In this document: in pieces, positions 1 to 42,058 of the stretch
Position numbering within the stretch: the first letter of the stretch is position 1
Layout of the letters: each line of letters starts with the position of its first letter
NCBI RefSeq assembly: GCF_019399895.1
Contig: NC_091864.1
Coordinates: 7,604,001-7,668,000, forward strand
Direction of reading: 5' to 3'
Length of the DNA stretch: 64,000 nt
Origin: Cardiocondyla obscurior
Lineage: Eukaryota; Arthropoda; Insecta; Hymenoptera; Formicidae
The notes under the pieces: model-generated
The model's input: the letters and a program-made list of their open reading frames with translations, nothing else
Told to the model about the DNA's origin: nothing
The model's database searches: none
Translations under genes and position numbers: made by a program

Positions 1-292
1 TTTATTCGTACGCCTATATACCTATGTATGTACAAAACTTTAAATGACTCTGGTTATGACTAAGTGAATTTTTTTTTCTTTTTAGTGTTTCGCGCGCGAA
101 GAACAAGCAAATGCTTCGCCCTCCAACTTATTATTATTCCTTTCGTCTTTTTATCGGTAGTTTCTTGTCTCGTTGTCTAAAAGTTAAGTGTATATTCCTA
201 TTACGAAATTACAGATGCGTAAAGCGTATTGCATTGCCTTCCCCCAAACAGCACGCCTACTTGATTTCTGCGCTTTTCTCTCTTTTCCTGTT

Positions 293-1206
293 TTTATTTC
301 TTTTTCTACGGGCGACACACGTCGGAACAGCGCGGATTCAGACACAAATAGATATCTCTTGTCTAGTGGTCTTCAGCCTCTTACGTTTCTTTCACATTAC
401 CTCGAGAGCGGTTATTTAACTTTAAATTATTTTTCTCTCTCCTTTGCCTTTACTGTGCGGTGTCGCAAACAATAGTTTCACGATTAAACACGTATGTTTG
501 TTCAGTCACCAACCAAATCGCTCGTTCTATCGATTAAAAATTAATCGGGCAATCAGCGGAGCTGCCGATTTACAACTTGAAGCGATTTCGAAAACTAAAT
601 GTTTAAAATACAATTAAAATATGAAATACACATCGCCGATGAACGCATACGTCAAACAAATATAAATATTATAATAAAGAAGACATTCTCGTCTAGCTGG
701 ATGTAACTATAAAAAAAAAATATATATAATAATCCGAAACTGTCGTTGCTTCAATTCAGAACGTATTATACACACATAATCTCCGAAATAAATGCACAAA
801 CGTAAACATTTTCTCTTACTTAGGTACGCTCTGCCAATCTCACATCGAAATAAACCTTCAATCTAAGATTCGAAACGTGCGCTCTACGCATGCCTCCGGC
901 TCGCGACAAATCCGCGTCGCGGTTCTCAATCTCTCATTTAATTTCCATTAACATTAACAAGTGATTAAGCTCGATCTCGAGATTCTTCGGGTGGAGTCTC
1001 CTCTCGCTCCACGTGACGACCAGCTGGTGCCGCGTCGTACTCCAATTCCAAAGTATCTTGCCGTTCCTCCTCCGCGTTTTTTCCCTGCTTCTTCTCCGGC
1101 TGTCCATCATTATCGTTGTCCTCTTCTTCGCTCGAAGGTAACTTCTCTTCGGCTGTCAGACTCACCAATGTGTCGACCTCTACGGAGTGTCCCCCTGCTG
1201 CGGTTT
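293..1206 (-). other. Cyclin D 3' UTR (extent uncertain)
   Basis: This is the sequence downstream of the cyclin D stop codon. Possible minus-strand cleavage signals are ATTAAA at 937-942 and AATAAA at 293-298, giving 3' UTRs of roughly 0.3 or 0.9 kb; another AATAAA sits at 1-6. The first 240 bases (965-1206) contain an unbroken acidic open frame described under findings. The rest is AT-rich with no other feature seen. Which signal is used cannot be decided from sequence. Confidence 0.5.
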
Positions 1207-30189
<28,983 letters not shown>

Positions 30190-30486
30190 CGCGGCCGACA
30201 GCGGGGTTCGCGCGAGCTCGGACTTCTCGCGGCCTTCCTTCCCACCGGGGAAGTCTTCTTCGGGGACACGTACCGGACGTGCTCCGTCCACGTGCTTCTT
30301 TCGAGAAAGAGATTGAACGGATTTCGGAGCGAGAGACGAAAGAGAAAGAGGGGTAGAGAGGAGAGAGGAGACACTCAACACCTTATTTTTTTCACAGCGA
30401 CCGAGGCAGAGACGGCCGATCACTCGCGACGAGTCGTAAACCGACAATGACGACTACGCACGCACACGCGTGGTATATACACGTAC

Positions 30487-30488
<2 letters not shown>

Positions 30489-30520
<32 letters not shown>

Positions 30521-30525
30521 GCGCA
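30489..30525. repeat. Compound (GC)n(GT)n repeat
   Basis: A run of alternating GC passes into GT and back to GC about 300 bases upstream of the cyclin D start codon. Alternating purine-pyrimidine DNA of this kind can adopt Z-DNA (general knowledge). Confidence 0.9.
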
Positions 30526-31306
30526 CGGGCCAAAGTCGCAATTCGCGACGATGATGCGAGCAAGCGAGGCGTGTTCGTTCGATCAGTTTCTCACGTACAT
30601 GTACATTTTCTTCCGTCCTTCCTTTTCGGGAGAAAGTTTTCGTTTTTCTCTCTCTCTCTCTCTTTCTCTATTTCACACACGTTTTCCTGGTCGACGAAGA
30701 ATCCGTGAGCTTCCTCTTCTTCGATTCTTACTTTCCACACGTGTTATTCCGCGTCAATAGTAAGCACAAACAGCGTAATAAATAATACGTTTGCGGAGGC
30801 GCTCGGCGAGGGAGGGAGGGATTCTAATAAATAAGCGTAGTGTGCGGGTTTTTCGGCCGGTGCCACTTCACGGATCGTCGCGCGAATCGCGTCTGTCCAA
30901 GTCCACGGGGCGACTAGTACGTTTCGTTTCCCGAAGGAATCATGAGAGAAGCGGGAGAGAGGCAGACAGGCGCTTACAACCGGCGTAGGAGAGAACGGTG
31001 ACTTTCGTTTCGTTTCTTTCTTTTTGTCCGTTTCTTTGTGTTCCTAGTTTACAGACCGACGAGCGAAAAATGACGGACTTTCTTCTCACGGGGGGAGGGG
31101 GAGCGCCGAACCGAAGTAGCCGGTACCGTCCGCCGCCTGTCTACGTGCGATTTAAATGTCCTGCCAGGTGCGAACGAGCGCGAGGATCCCTCTCCACTTT
31201 CTCACGATCCGACACTGGTGACTTATCAGGTCAGAATGCCGGCGAGCCCGGTCACTCGGCTATTCTGTCGGCCGGCACCATCCCTACCCGCGCGGCGCTA
31301 CCCGGT

Positions 31307-31359
31307 CACGTGATCGCGGCCGGCTTCCCTCCACCATCGCGGCGCCATCGTGTCACGTG
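31307..31359. promoter_or_regulatory. Pair of canonical E-boxes (CACGTG)
   Basis: Two CACGTG palindromes at 31307-31312 and 31354-31359 are each preceded by GT (GTCACGTGA and GTCACGTGG). GTCACGTG is the preferred core of bHLH-zip factors such as Myc/Max, USF and Mitf/TFEB. Their position about 1.1 kb upstream of the cyclin D start codon, in GC-rich DNA, makes a promoter role plausible. Binding is inference. Confidence 0.35.
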
Positions 31360-34300
31360 GAGTGAAACAGTTCCCTCCACCGCCGATGCTCGCAGTGAGC
31401 GACATAGCCGTAGCGCCGGCTGGTTTAGTCAAGAACGAGCGGTGCAGCGGGGAAGACGGGGGTTATGTTCTCTGCATCGTGTAAAGTAGCCCCCCTTCAT
31501 TCGACACCTAAAAGCTCCCCCCTTCGGTTCACATACGCCGAATTCGCATCCGTTTTCTACGTGGCGTTTTTACCAATGTACGTAATAATGACCCGCTAGG
31601 AACTTTCCATTTCAGTCAGCTTCGTTACAGAGACCGTACGCATTGTGATTCGAAGGACCGTGTTACACAGTAGTGGTAGTTTCTCTTGCGTTTTACTTTG
31701 AATGTCGTTAGGTTGATTTCGAATAAAATCAAATGGTACTGATGTAATGTAAGTAAAACGTAAGAGACACACGTAGAGAATATATGTATATATAAAAAAA
31801 AACAAAGAGAACCGTAGAGGAAGAAAGTGAAAATGCAAGAAATTGAATCTGACGCAATGGAAAGAGTTAAGACTTTAATTTCGGAGAGAGAAATAAGGAG
31901 AAAAATTTGTTTACGTAATCGCGCTCCACGTGGTTTAGAAAATGACAACCTGTTGCTAATGGTAGCGCGAACCGAGTAGTATTCGATAAATCTCAGTGGT
32001 CGAAAGCGCTTTTTCGAATAATTAAACATTGTATTTCTTACAGAATCATATCTTTTAATTACGTAGCGCAATTATTCTTGATTATCTTTCGCGAGAAATC
32101 AAGCTGTCAGTAGAGTATCTCAGAGTTTGGATACGAGTACTTGAAACCTTATTAAAAATTAAAGTACAGCTAATGAAACTATATTAGAGATTTATAAAAC
32201 GGTGAAGTGTGTTTCTTGAAAATGTAAAAAAAAAAAAAAGAAAACGCAGAGCTCTCGCAACTGATTTTTGATCACCTCGTGGTTCAACCATAATGTTATC
32301 AAGCTCCAGTTAGATCTCTTCGCAAAGCTGCACGTTTTTTTTTCTAGTTATTATTATTATTTTTTTTAATTTTTCGTGAGAAAGTTAAATACCGTAATTT
32401 TTTTTTTAGCACTCTCTCTTGATTCTGTCGACCTTGGACCGCGTTTGTACGCGACTCAACGTTAAATGAGCGGAGTAGCTTCGGTTTCATTCGTTCATTC
32501 GAGACACCGGAGCTCCTTCGCGTTACTTTTCGGCGACGAACCTCTCTCTAAACTCAGCTGTTGACGAGCTCGCTTCTCGTCGTTGTTCTCGATCATGAGA
32601 ACCCAAATTTGTCAAGGACAAGACTGTTTAAAGACCTCTATACCCACCCGTCTTCCTCAAAATCGCAAAACGACGTTACACGGCAACGTTTCAACGTTCG
32701 CGATTATAATCAACGCGGACAATTTGTTAAAAAATAATTTTTTTCAACAGAAAAAAAGAAACAGATAACGTTAAATAAATATAAGATACTTAAAAATTAA
32801 TTTTTAAAAATAAAATAGTTAACAAGGTTTTTTTTTTTTTTTTAGATTTAATTCCTAACATCTGTAATACCAATCATTTAAATATATTAAAATTTAAGTG
32901 AAATTACAATAAAATAATTGTTCAAACGCTGAGCGAATCTGGCCAAAGGAATAACTCATCATTTTTACGCGTAGACTATCGAGCGTGAGTCTCGTTAAAA
33001 TTCCTCGGACTCCTATTTTAACGTTATTCGCCGATTTTAGAGATTCCACGTGCGTACGTAGGTAGGTACGTGGAAAAGTGAGGGTCGCTTCCGGCGAACA
33101 ATTTGAGGCGATCGACAGCGAGAACGAAGGTGGAGAGACGAGCGGGAAGGCGGCGGGAGGAAAAAGCCACGTAGGAGACAGAATGTCCTTGATGCATGAA
33201 ACCTCGTGCGCGGAGTTTCGCCTCGTTTACGCGTACTACGTTTTTACTACACAATGCGTACGCGACGACGGGATGCGTGGTTACGGGACTATGGCCGGCT
33301 GCAGGCTTCCCCGACAGCCGAATGTCCCTCGCACAATGTGCGTAACCTGCGGCCGCTCCGCAAGCGCACGATTCGCGGTTTCGCGATCGAGACATTGGTT
33401 ATCGCCGCAAGGTGCAAACTTTCCTGAGGCGGCGATTCGAGCACGAAGCGCACGTATGCCTTCTTATTCATCGCGACGGCTTGACAAATTTTATACGTAC
33501 CGCATATCCGAGAAAAGCATTTTGCAACCGACTGCTCGCGAGCACTTTCGAGTTCGTTTCGTTCAGCGTAACGTCGCGAAGAGTAATTTATAACGAAACC
33601 CAATGTGAAATATATGAAATAAATTAAGTTCGCCGGCGACAGGAAGTTACGCCTAAATTCAGAATGCTGCGACTATCTATATGTATACATATACATATAA
33701 TAGCAGATAAGATAAACCGCGGAGAGAACGTATTGGATATTGAATATGTACAAATAAAATAAAATAAATATTTTTATATAATTGTTGGAACATTGGCGGA
33801 AGATTGCTTTGAAAATTTCAGCGCTACGAAATGGAATTCTAGTTTGTTGAAAATTTCGTATCTGCGGAATCGTCGTGAAACTTTCCTCTGAATACGTCGG
33901 GTGTTTTTAAAGCGTCGATGGTAACGCATTAACTTTTGCCGTTCAACGAAGTTCCAACGGTGCTTATAGAAAAGTTAAAAGAGTCGGACTGGTATATTGT
34001 ACCGGCAACGACATTGGCGTAGCAGTTAGCCTCGAACGAATTGAATAATCCTGCCATTTTCGACGCTTTTAGAATTACCTGCTACGTGCCATTTAAAAAA
34101 AAAGAAAGAAAGAAAGAGAAAAAAAAAAACAGAAATTTTTTGGTTCCGATAAAATTCACGAGCTTTTTTAAAATCTTTGTCGAACGCAGATTTAATTTGT
34201 TGAAGATTTATGATTGTTCCAAATCAATTTTTGTACACCACCCTTATAAATTGTATCTACGTACGAATGTTATGAACATTCCGTCAACATTCTGCCGATC

Positions 34301-34683
34301 GCAATCGATATCTGACATTGAAATTGAAGGCCAGCCGTGCAAAGAACCAGGCAAGCCTACTTTATCAAGCAGGAAAGCCTTGGCTAACTTTCCGGCTTCC
34401 CTGTAGCAGTTTGATAACTCGCGAATCAAATCAAATCGCGAACGAAGCCATTAGTTTCAACAAAAAAATTTCATACGCGGTTACGAAAGTAATATTCAGC
34501 TTGCGCATAAATTTTTCGATAAAGCAGGAGGAGCTTTTGATCGATACGCGACGATAAATAACGAAAAAAAAATTCCTATTAACAAAATATAATTCTAGCA
34601 ATAAAGGGACGTGATTAAATTTCGCGATTAAAGCTGACCAAGCGCAATTACCGAGTCTTCTTTGTTCCACAGCCTACGTAGTA

Positions 34684-34706
34684 CATATATATATATATAT
34701 ATATAA
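34684..34706. repeat. (AT)n repeat
   Basis: About eleven AT units in intergenic DNA. A similar shorter run occurs at about 51291-51311. Confidence 0.9.
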
Positions 34707-37700
34707 GTATCTATGTGCGCTTAATTGTTACGTTAATTAATGAGCCACCATTCGCGTGATACGATCTCGGATTCTACGGACGTTTCGCGCGGCTCTGGTA
34801 GACCGAGGCCTGTTTCGAATTCGTTGCCCGCATTTTCGCAATGATTTCGCAAGAAACGGTCGCGCTTGATACGCACGTGGTCGCGATACGTCTCGCGCGA
34901 GATTTACGCCGGAGCGGAGTAAGAAACCTGTCGACGGAACGTACGTCGTCTTCGGGCGGTTTAAATGACCGGCGAGGCAGCGCCGCGTCGTACTCTCCGC
35001 CGGTTAGTATTTAATTTCACTAGAGCATGAATGTTCCGGCCGGTGCTTACCCACCTTTTACGATACGCCTGACGAGACCCGTCCTACTCTTCTTCTTCCT
35101 CTCCTGCCGGCTACGGCGTCGACCGTCTCCGACCTACGAACAAGGGAAGTCTCGTTCGGCCTGCGTGAGTCTATACACCGTGTACGAAACCGAATCGATA
35201 ACGAACGTGCAAGGGGGAACACTTTCTAAAGCGAAGCGAGAATCCCGTCCGCCGTTCGGCATAAAGGCCGTGGGGCTGGCGTGCAAAAAAGCTTAATTAG
35301 AGGTAATGAGAACGAAATTCGTAGAAATACAGTTAGAAGACCTCTTGGGCAGATAATTCGTCCAATCTCCACGGCGGGACAATTTGGAAATCTCGTCACG
35401 ACTAATTTAAGCCCGAGACTCTCGCACGGCGCTTGTTACGATACCGTGGATTCTCATTAGCAAGAAGGCCTTTCACCGCCGGGCTCTCGTCGGGGTGGAC
35501 TATCGCGAGTTAACGCAGTTCAATAAACGCATCTCGCATTTGCATACGCGCGCGGATGCGGGCGGACAATAAAGTCACTTCCTCCAAAACTATTAACTAT
35601 TATAAAAAAAAAAGAAAAGAAAAAAGATAAAACCGAATATTGCAAGTTTTAATAAAAATACACGATGCGATATTAAAACGTTACTAAACGTCGGAAACAA
35701 ATTCTAACGAAGAAAAAAAATGCCTGGCGAAGTGAAATTCAGGGGTATTCCCCAGCTATCGGGTTCCTCGCTTTGAACTTTTATCTGGAATTTAATTACT
35801 GCGAGATCAAAGAATCGAGAAAAAAATTGCGCAGTGAAACGCGCGTTTCGCAACGGCACACCCGGTATTACCCGCGATAGGCTTTGATAGCGCGAACACG
35901 TTCCACGACGGTGGAGGCGCGGTGTCTTTTCGAGGGACACACAAATCATTGTACCTTTCGACGTGACATTGCAAATGACACTCGTCACGCGAAAAAGAAA
36001 GAGGGAAATAAAGAGAGGCAGAACTTGTAATACTACGCTCGATAGATATACGGCGGCGTATACTGATACTAATTAAATTATCATTTCTGTGAATGCAATT
36101 GGAGCGGTACCGTTTTCCATCGCCTGGCGCATCGATACCGATTTTTATTAATAATCTACATGAGTAATTCGCGTTGTATCACCCCATTCATTTTATCAGC
36201 GCGAAACACTCGCGAGCGTTTAAGGCACGGCGGAATGTAAATTACTTCGTTGCGCAAGCGTCAACGAATTCAAGGATATCAATTAAGATATATACGTTCG
36301 CGTCAAGTTGAATCGAAGTTACGTCGACTGATCCCCGGGGAAAAAGAGTTTTCGATTATTTTCCGCCGTTCATTTAACCGCTTTTTATTTTCAGGAAACA
36401 TATCTCTTTTTCTATTTTTATCGAAAAAGTAGGTGATACGAAAATAGCGCGGATGAACGTAGGTAACAAGAAATTTACAGCTCAAGTGAAAGATAAACAA
36501 TAAATTGCAATGATAAAATTAGTATAAACGTGAGTCATTTGTTCGATAGAAAACGATCAGTCGAGAGGTAATGATATACCTGCCAATTTCGATTACCAGA
36601 CGTTAATTTCTGCCGTAATTGAACCGTTGAAATTATGTTTTCATTGAATAATCGAGCGGCATATCTGCTTATACTTCGGCCGTAATATTGTGTCACGGCT
36701 AAAGAAGTTATTCAAGTGTATTTTAATAATCTCTGATTCTTGAAGTCTGTCGCTCAATGCTTATCGCGAAATATATATAATTAGTTTAGTATCTGACAGC
36801 GGCGCCTTCGAGACGAGCTTCGCGTCTTTCGCGTGGATTCATGTCTGTATGTCGCACGTTGCAACTCATGTAAGCGAATACAAAATGTTAATAAACAATT
36901 TCTTTCTCCCAGATTATTTTTCTACTTATTTAAAATTGATATCCTTTCCTTAATATCGTCGTGATATCAATAAAATTTATTTAACGAGAAACTTTTAGCA
37001 AAATATAAATTTACAGCGAAGGAAAAGAAAAAATAAAAAAATAAAAGAACAAAAAAAAATAAAATAAAAAAGAAACGAGATAGCAGCGAATAGATAGATT
37101 TTACTTCCCTTCATCTTCGATGTGGGAAAAAAAATTTTAATTACACAACCGATTTATATTAATACTCATACGCTGGATGTAAGGAATATGAATTTAAACT
37201 ACCGGTATCGAAACATGCATTACCTGATTATGTGCAACTTCGCGCTGTAACCGTGACGAAAAACGCAAGAATCATTTTTTATGAACGACAATGCGGTCGA
37301 AGTTAATCTTTGAAGCGAGCCGAGACGTCGGCACTATCGCCGTGATAAAACTCGCTTTTGCGCATACGATTGCGATTGTCTCTTGAAGTTACTCGAAGTG
37401 CGTAAAGCATTCGCACATGTTTACGTAATGAACTCGACATGCAGCACGATAGCGCAAACTATTAATAGTAAATGGAGGCGTTCGCGGATGAACTACACGT
37501 GGAAATATCGTAAACGGTTGAACAAATTCCTGACCTGAATTCTATCGTCAAGCCTCGCTATGGCTCCTTTCTCGGGTTTCTAATTTTATTATTAATATTA
37601 TTAATATTATTCTATTTTTTTTTATCAATTTCCGCAGTCAGGTGTTTAAAATTGTTCAAGAAAAAAATTTAAAAAATCCGAAGCACCTGACTAGAGAACT

Positions 37701-38962
37701 ACTTTTCTATCGCGCTCGTCGACGTGCCGGCGCAGTCGGGTAGCGTAGAAAACGAAGACCTCACTTCAGGCATTTTTTCTCCGATAATACAGTGATAAAG
37801 AAAAGAAATGAACGATGACGAGTCTTCGAGAAGGTGACGTCATTATCAACGTGTAGCCTTTGACCCCGTGCATGCTCGTTTCCGCCCGTTCAAGACTCAT
37901 TTCAGTTGTTATTGGTTGCAATACGGTCGGCGACGCACCGTAATGCCGGTGCATATTATCAGCGATACCTTCTCAACGTATTTACCAAACAAATATCAGC
38001 TGATATTACAATCTTGTAGGGATTTATAGACCGCAAAAAAGACGACGGCGTTCGACGCGACGGAGCGCACCGCTTGCATTTGTGAGAGAAGAAGAACCGC
38101 CGCGAGGGAACGAAATCACGAGGAATTTATTGGTCTACAATAAATTACCCTTCGCAATAAAAAGCGGCCATATAACGTTAAAAGTTTCGTTTTCCTATAT
38201 TAACGGTATTTCTTTTTCTTTAACTTTTTAGCGAGTTAATGCGTGGCGAATTATTCTTCTGGCAATCGCGCGTTACTAAACGCTATTTCATGCGCAATAA
38301 CAAGCGTTCTCGCACCTGGTAAATATAGCGCATCACCATCGAAGTCCATAAAGACGGTTTTACGGCAGCCGGCGGAGAAAAAAAAAAAAAAAAAAAAAAA
38401 AAACTAGAGATACTATTACGACAGTTGCATTAACGCGACGGTCGTTAAGTGTTCATACGCGCGCGTGTAATTGGCGATAAGTCCTAAGGCCCTACGTATA
38501 TTTATACGGATGACTATTAATTGTCGGTATGAATGAGTGCGGGGGACGAAGAGCGGGTTAGTTAAGGTCCGCGAGAGGCCCCCGGATCAATTCGGCAAAT
38601 CAACGTTCCACGACGCCCTCGCGTCATTCGTTAAGATTAAGACCGTCATCGACCGGCGGCAAAGTGAACTGCCGCCTCAGCCCTAATTAGTGTTTAACTA
38701 ACGAAATAATCCTTTTCCCTTTTTTTTCAATTGGCCCATCAACGCCCCACGAGCACGCATAACGCCTCCTCGGGGCTCGTCAAGCCCGGGCCGCGGCATC
38801 AACGCCGGATAGCATACGTTATTCGCGAGTTCCATTTCTTTATTTCAGATAAAACCTACATTTTTACGTGTTTTCGTACGAAAATAGTCATCGGATTGCA
38901 TGTCGTATATTTTAGATAAGGTTTTATTCAAGAAATGCTGAAAATTAGAGAGAACGGACACG

Positions 38963-38963
<1 letters not shown>

Positions 38964-39010
<47 letters not shown>

Positions 39011-39018
39011 TCTCTTTC
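38964..39018. repeat. (CT)n repeat
   Basis: About 27 CT units with a single GT interruption in intergenic DNA. It is paired with a (GA)n run 0.45 kb to the right. Confidence 0.92.
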
Positions 39019-39470
39019 TATCGTTCCTTTTCTTAGAACCGCGCGGCACTGCTCCTTCCATTAGAGCATCACGGGATTTGATGTTATCCTCGAGGGATTT
39101 CTTCCGATTAATTGTCGAAGGCGAACGTTTACCTGGAGATATCCACTCGGAGATATTCACATGTGGCCCGCACAGACTCTCCCGGTGCAGCCGGATAGGT
39201 GGAGCGGTGTTATTAGTCGGGATAAGACGGGCGGAGGGATGGATGTACAAGACAGGGATCGTCTCGGAATTGGACTGTGCGGTGAAAACGAAGGAGGCCC
39301 CCACGGTCACGGATGATGAGTCCAGATCGGGATGCTTTTTCGGACCGTTTGTTGCGCCGTGGCGCTTCGCCGACTCTGCTCGGAATTTAGGGTCCTGCGC
39401 GGTTCTTGTGTGGGAAATACGAAAATTGCCGGCGCTTAATGGAATATCACGGAAATTAGCATACACAAAA

Positions 39471-39504
39471 GAGAGCGAGAGAGAGAGAGAGAGAGAGAAA
39501 GAGC
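39471..39504. repeat. (GA)n repeat
   Basis: About 16 GA units with one GC variant. It lies in inverted orientation to the (CT)n run at 38964-39018, so the two could pair in a single-stranded transcript. Confidence 0.88.
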
Positions 39505-42058
39505 CAAGAGTTTGCAAAATTTCACATGTTTTATATTAATTAATTAATTATATATTATTTATTGAATCAAACATTTATTATACGAGCGTTGCAATCGATT
39601 TTCTTCTCGCCCTTTATAGAGCTTTGGTGTGAAATTAACCCTTGACCCGAAGAAGCATGTGTGTATTTCGCGAGTAAAAAATCATTTATTCTTTTTTTTT
39701 ACGCCCCTTCAAATGTAAAAGATTATATATGAAGCTGGACCGCGTAAAAATTAGAAAAAAATAAATAAAATAATTTCCAACAAATTCTGTAATATTTCCA
39801 GTTAATAACTTATGTTAATCTGTACGACGGATAAACCGGGCGAATGTTTAATTTAAGAACGCGCTCACAAATTCCCTCATTTCGAGTTGCTCGGCTGGAG
39901 GATCGTTGAATAACGTTCGTTAAAAGAAGAGTCGCATTCCTTTTCACGAGCACCGTTGTCGATTTCGTGCGCAAGCTCATCTCCGTCGTCAAGCTTGAGA
40001 CCTACGTTGAGATTTATCTGAGGAACGATCTCCCGATCTGTCTAACGAACCTCATCTATTTCCTCGATACGGGATTTCGATTAAATCGTCTAATTTGGAA
40101 AGTCAAGAGTTTTCATGTTTCTTTCTTTTTTTTTTTTAGAATTAAAAAAAATTCTTTTTTTTACATGCAAACATGCGCTACGGTTTTAAACTAGAAGTGA
40201 ACAGGCAACGGTAAAATTTTCAATTCACAAATACTGAGATACGTCGTAAATTCCTCGAGGACAAATGTATACAAACGATGGAGCCTCCACAGCTTCCAGA
40301 TAGTCAGACATGGGGTGTACAAAAGCTAAAGCGCGTCCGTTTAGAAATTACGCAAAAGAATTTTTCTTTCTTTTTTTCCCCTCTTTTCTTTTTTTTTTCG
40401 CATGGTAATAAATGTTTTTATACTTCGGTGTCTTTCGTGCCCATTGTTGCACGAGGAAGTCTCGTGTATCGCCCAGGTCAAATCCGACCTGCTGACCGTT
40501 CTGGAGTGGGCGTGAGTCGGATTTCAAGAAATCCGCCACACACGCCCGCTCTCGCAGAACGATTTATAGACGTTCCCATAACTCTGCCGCGCGTTCTATG
40601 TTCGATGAGTCTTCCCGATTGCATAAGTGACCAGGAGGTCAGTGTCGCGTCTGGCTGAGAGCGTCTCAATGTGGCGCCAGCCTCCCGGAATGTCTGTATT
40701 GTACGAACCGCGTCATCGTCTGCGTGTACACGCGCGCTTAAAAAGCGGGGTTGCAAGGGTATGTATGTTGTAAAAGGTACGTTATGTTTAAGACCGCGCC
40801 ATACGGTAGCTCCGCTCACTCTTAAGAAAGAACCGGAAGCAGAGTGCTTGAACTCTACCCGTTCCACCGGGTTCAAATGTTATACGATATATTGTTTCGT
40901 TGTCTCGACGCCCCTCCAGAGAACCTCCGGGTCTGCGACGTATCTCCCGGCGAGGAGAACGCCGACGGTTCGCTACATTGTTCCGATCCTTTCACCGAAC
41001 ACGTTACCTCGGTGAATTCTTTTTTTTTTACGCCGAGGTAATTTCACTCGCGAGGAAAATTAATTCGCCCGCAAATCTGGCGATTAAATAATTAAAATCA
41101 CACGGCGCTCGCGCGCTAAATGGGGAACTCGAAAGATTTCCTAAAGCCGCAGAAAATCAGAGGGGGTTGATTATCCAATCGGCACGATGAGGCGTTAAAA
41201 CTAATCGTCGTCGTTTCCGAACGTAATTTCGCGTCCTAAAGCGCGAAGAGCGAGCGGAGGATCCAATGGAGATGCCTGAGAAGAGCGGCCCCGGGGTGTT
41301 ACCCCGTGGGTGAAAGAAGATTGTGAGGGAGACGATTTAACGGCTCGGTAATGGCCAGCAACGGCGCGAGTCCGATAAGACCGACTACCGTCGTAGTCGC
41401 CGGTCGGTCCAGCGAAAGGGCGTACTTATGGTCTACTTTGCGCCGCGCAAGTGAATTACACGAGGAAGTTAAAGCGCCGTAATAAATACCTTGGGCACTC
41501 CTCGCCTTTCGGCCTCGGTCTTGTTGGCGTGGCAGAGCGGTCTCGTCGGCTCGCGCAAAAATAATAATCGACGGCGTTCTTCGATGATCTTTTTTTTTTA
41601 ACCGCGCCGTTTTCACATCGGACTTCGTTACAGCACGGTTGCAATTTTGGCGAGGAGAAAAAAATGTGCGTTTTATTTTCCGATGCACGATCAAGTTACC
41701 TATCAACGATTTTTTTTTTTATAATTTAATTTGCATTCAATTATTTGACTATAATTTTTATTTTTGAAAAATCTATTTGTCTGTTTTCGGCTACGATTAA
41801 AGCATTCTTATCGGAGTGGAAATTTTTACGACAGACTGAGGAGTCCGATGTCGTCCTTTCCGCACGATTGAAAAAAGCGTGGTCGGCCGAAGGAACTGGA
41901 TATATCGCTCTTTTATACAGTCGCTCGATACTCTGTATTTGGTCACGAACGATATATTGACGGACCGTTGGATCTCGAGGGTGGGAATTAACTGGCTTTG
42001 CGCGGATTGCACGGATAATTACGTGCTTTCTTCGGCGAATGCCTCACGGCGCACGCGA

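Larger units (their letters stand above)
30190..31520 (-). promoter_or_regulatory. Cyclin D 5' UTR and promoter region
   Basis: The sequence immediately upstream of the cyclin D start codon is CpG- and GC-rich up to about 31.5 kb and then turns AT-rich, as expected for a housekeeping-type promoter. It includes a CA/TG and GC dinucleotide repeat at 30489-30525, CT-rich tracts around 30650-30675, and two E-boxes. No TATA box with convincing placement is seen and the transcription start cannot be fixed from the sequence, so the 5' UTR/promoter border is unknown. Confidence 0.5.
31521..42058. other. Intergenic AT-rich DNA, no gene identified
   Basis: Both strands show only short open frames without recognisable domains. 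Visible contents are poly-A/T tracts (for example 38377-38402), the AT, CT and GA microsatellites listed separately, a short palindrome at 40518-40535, and a small stem TTACCTCGG/CCGAGGTAA at about 41005-41041. A plus-strand open frame near 34041-34406 ends in a plausible-looking but unassignable segment. Unseen exons or regulatory DNA cannot be excluded. Confidence 0.6.

Noticed and set aside
30190..30447. In-frame upstream extension of cyclin D by up to 86 codons
   Set aside because: There is no ATG in that stretch before the in-frame stop at 30454-30456, and MDLLCCE matches the family N terminus.
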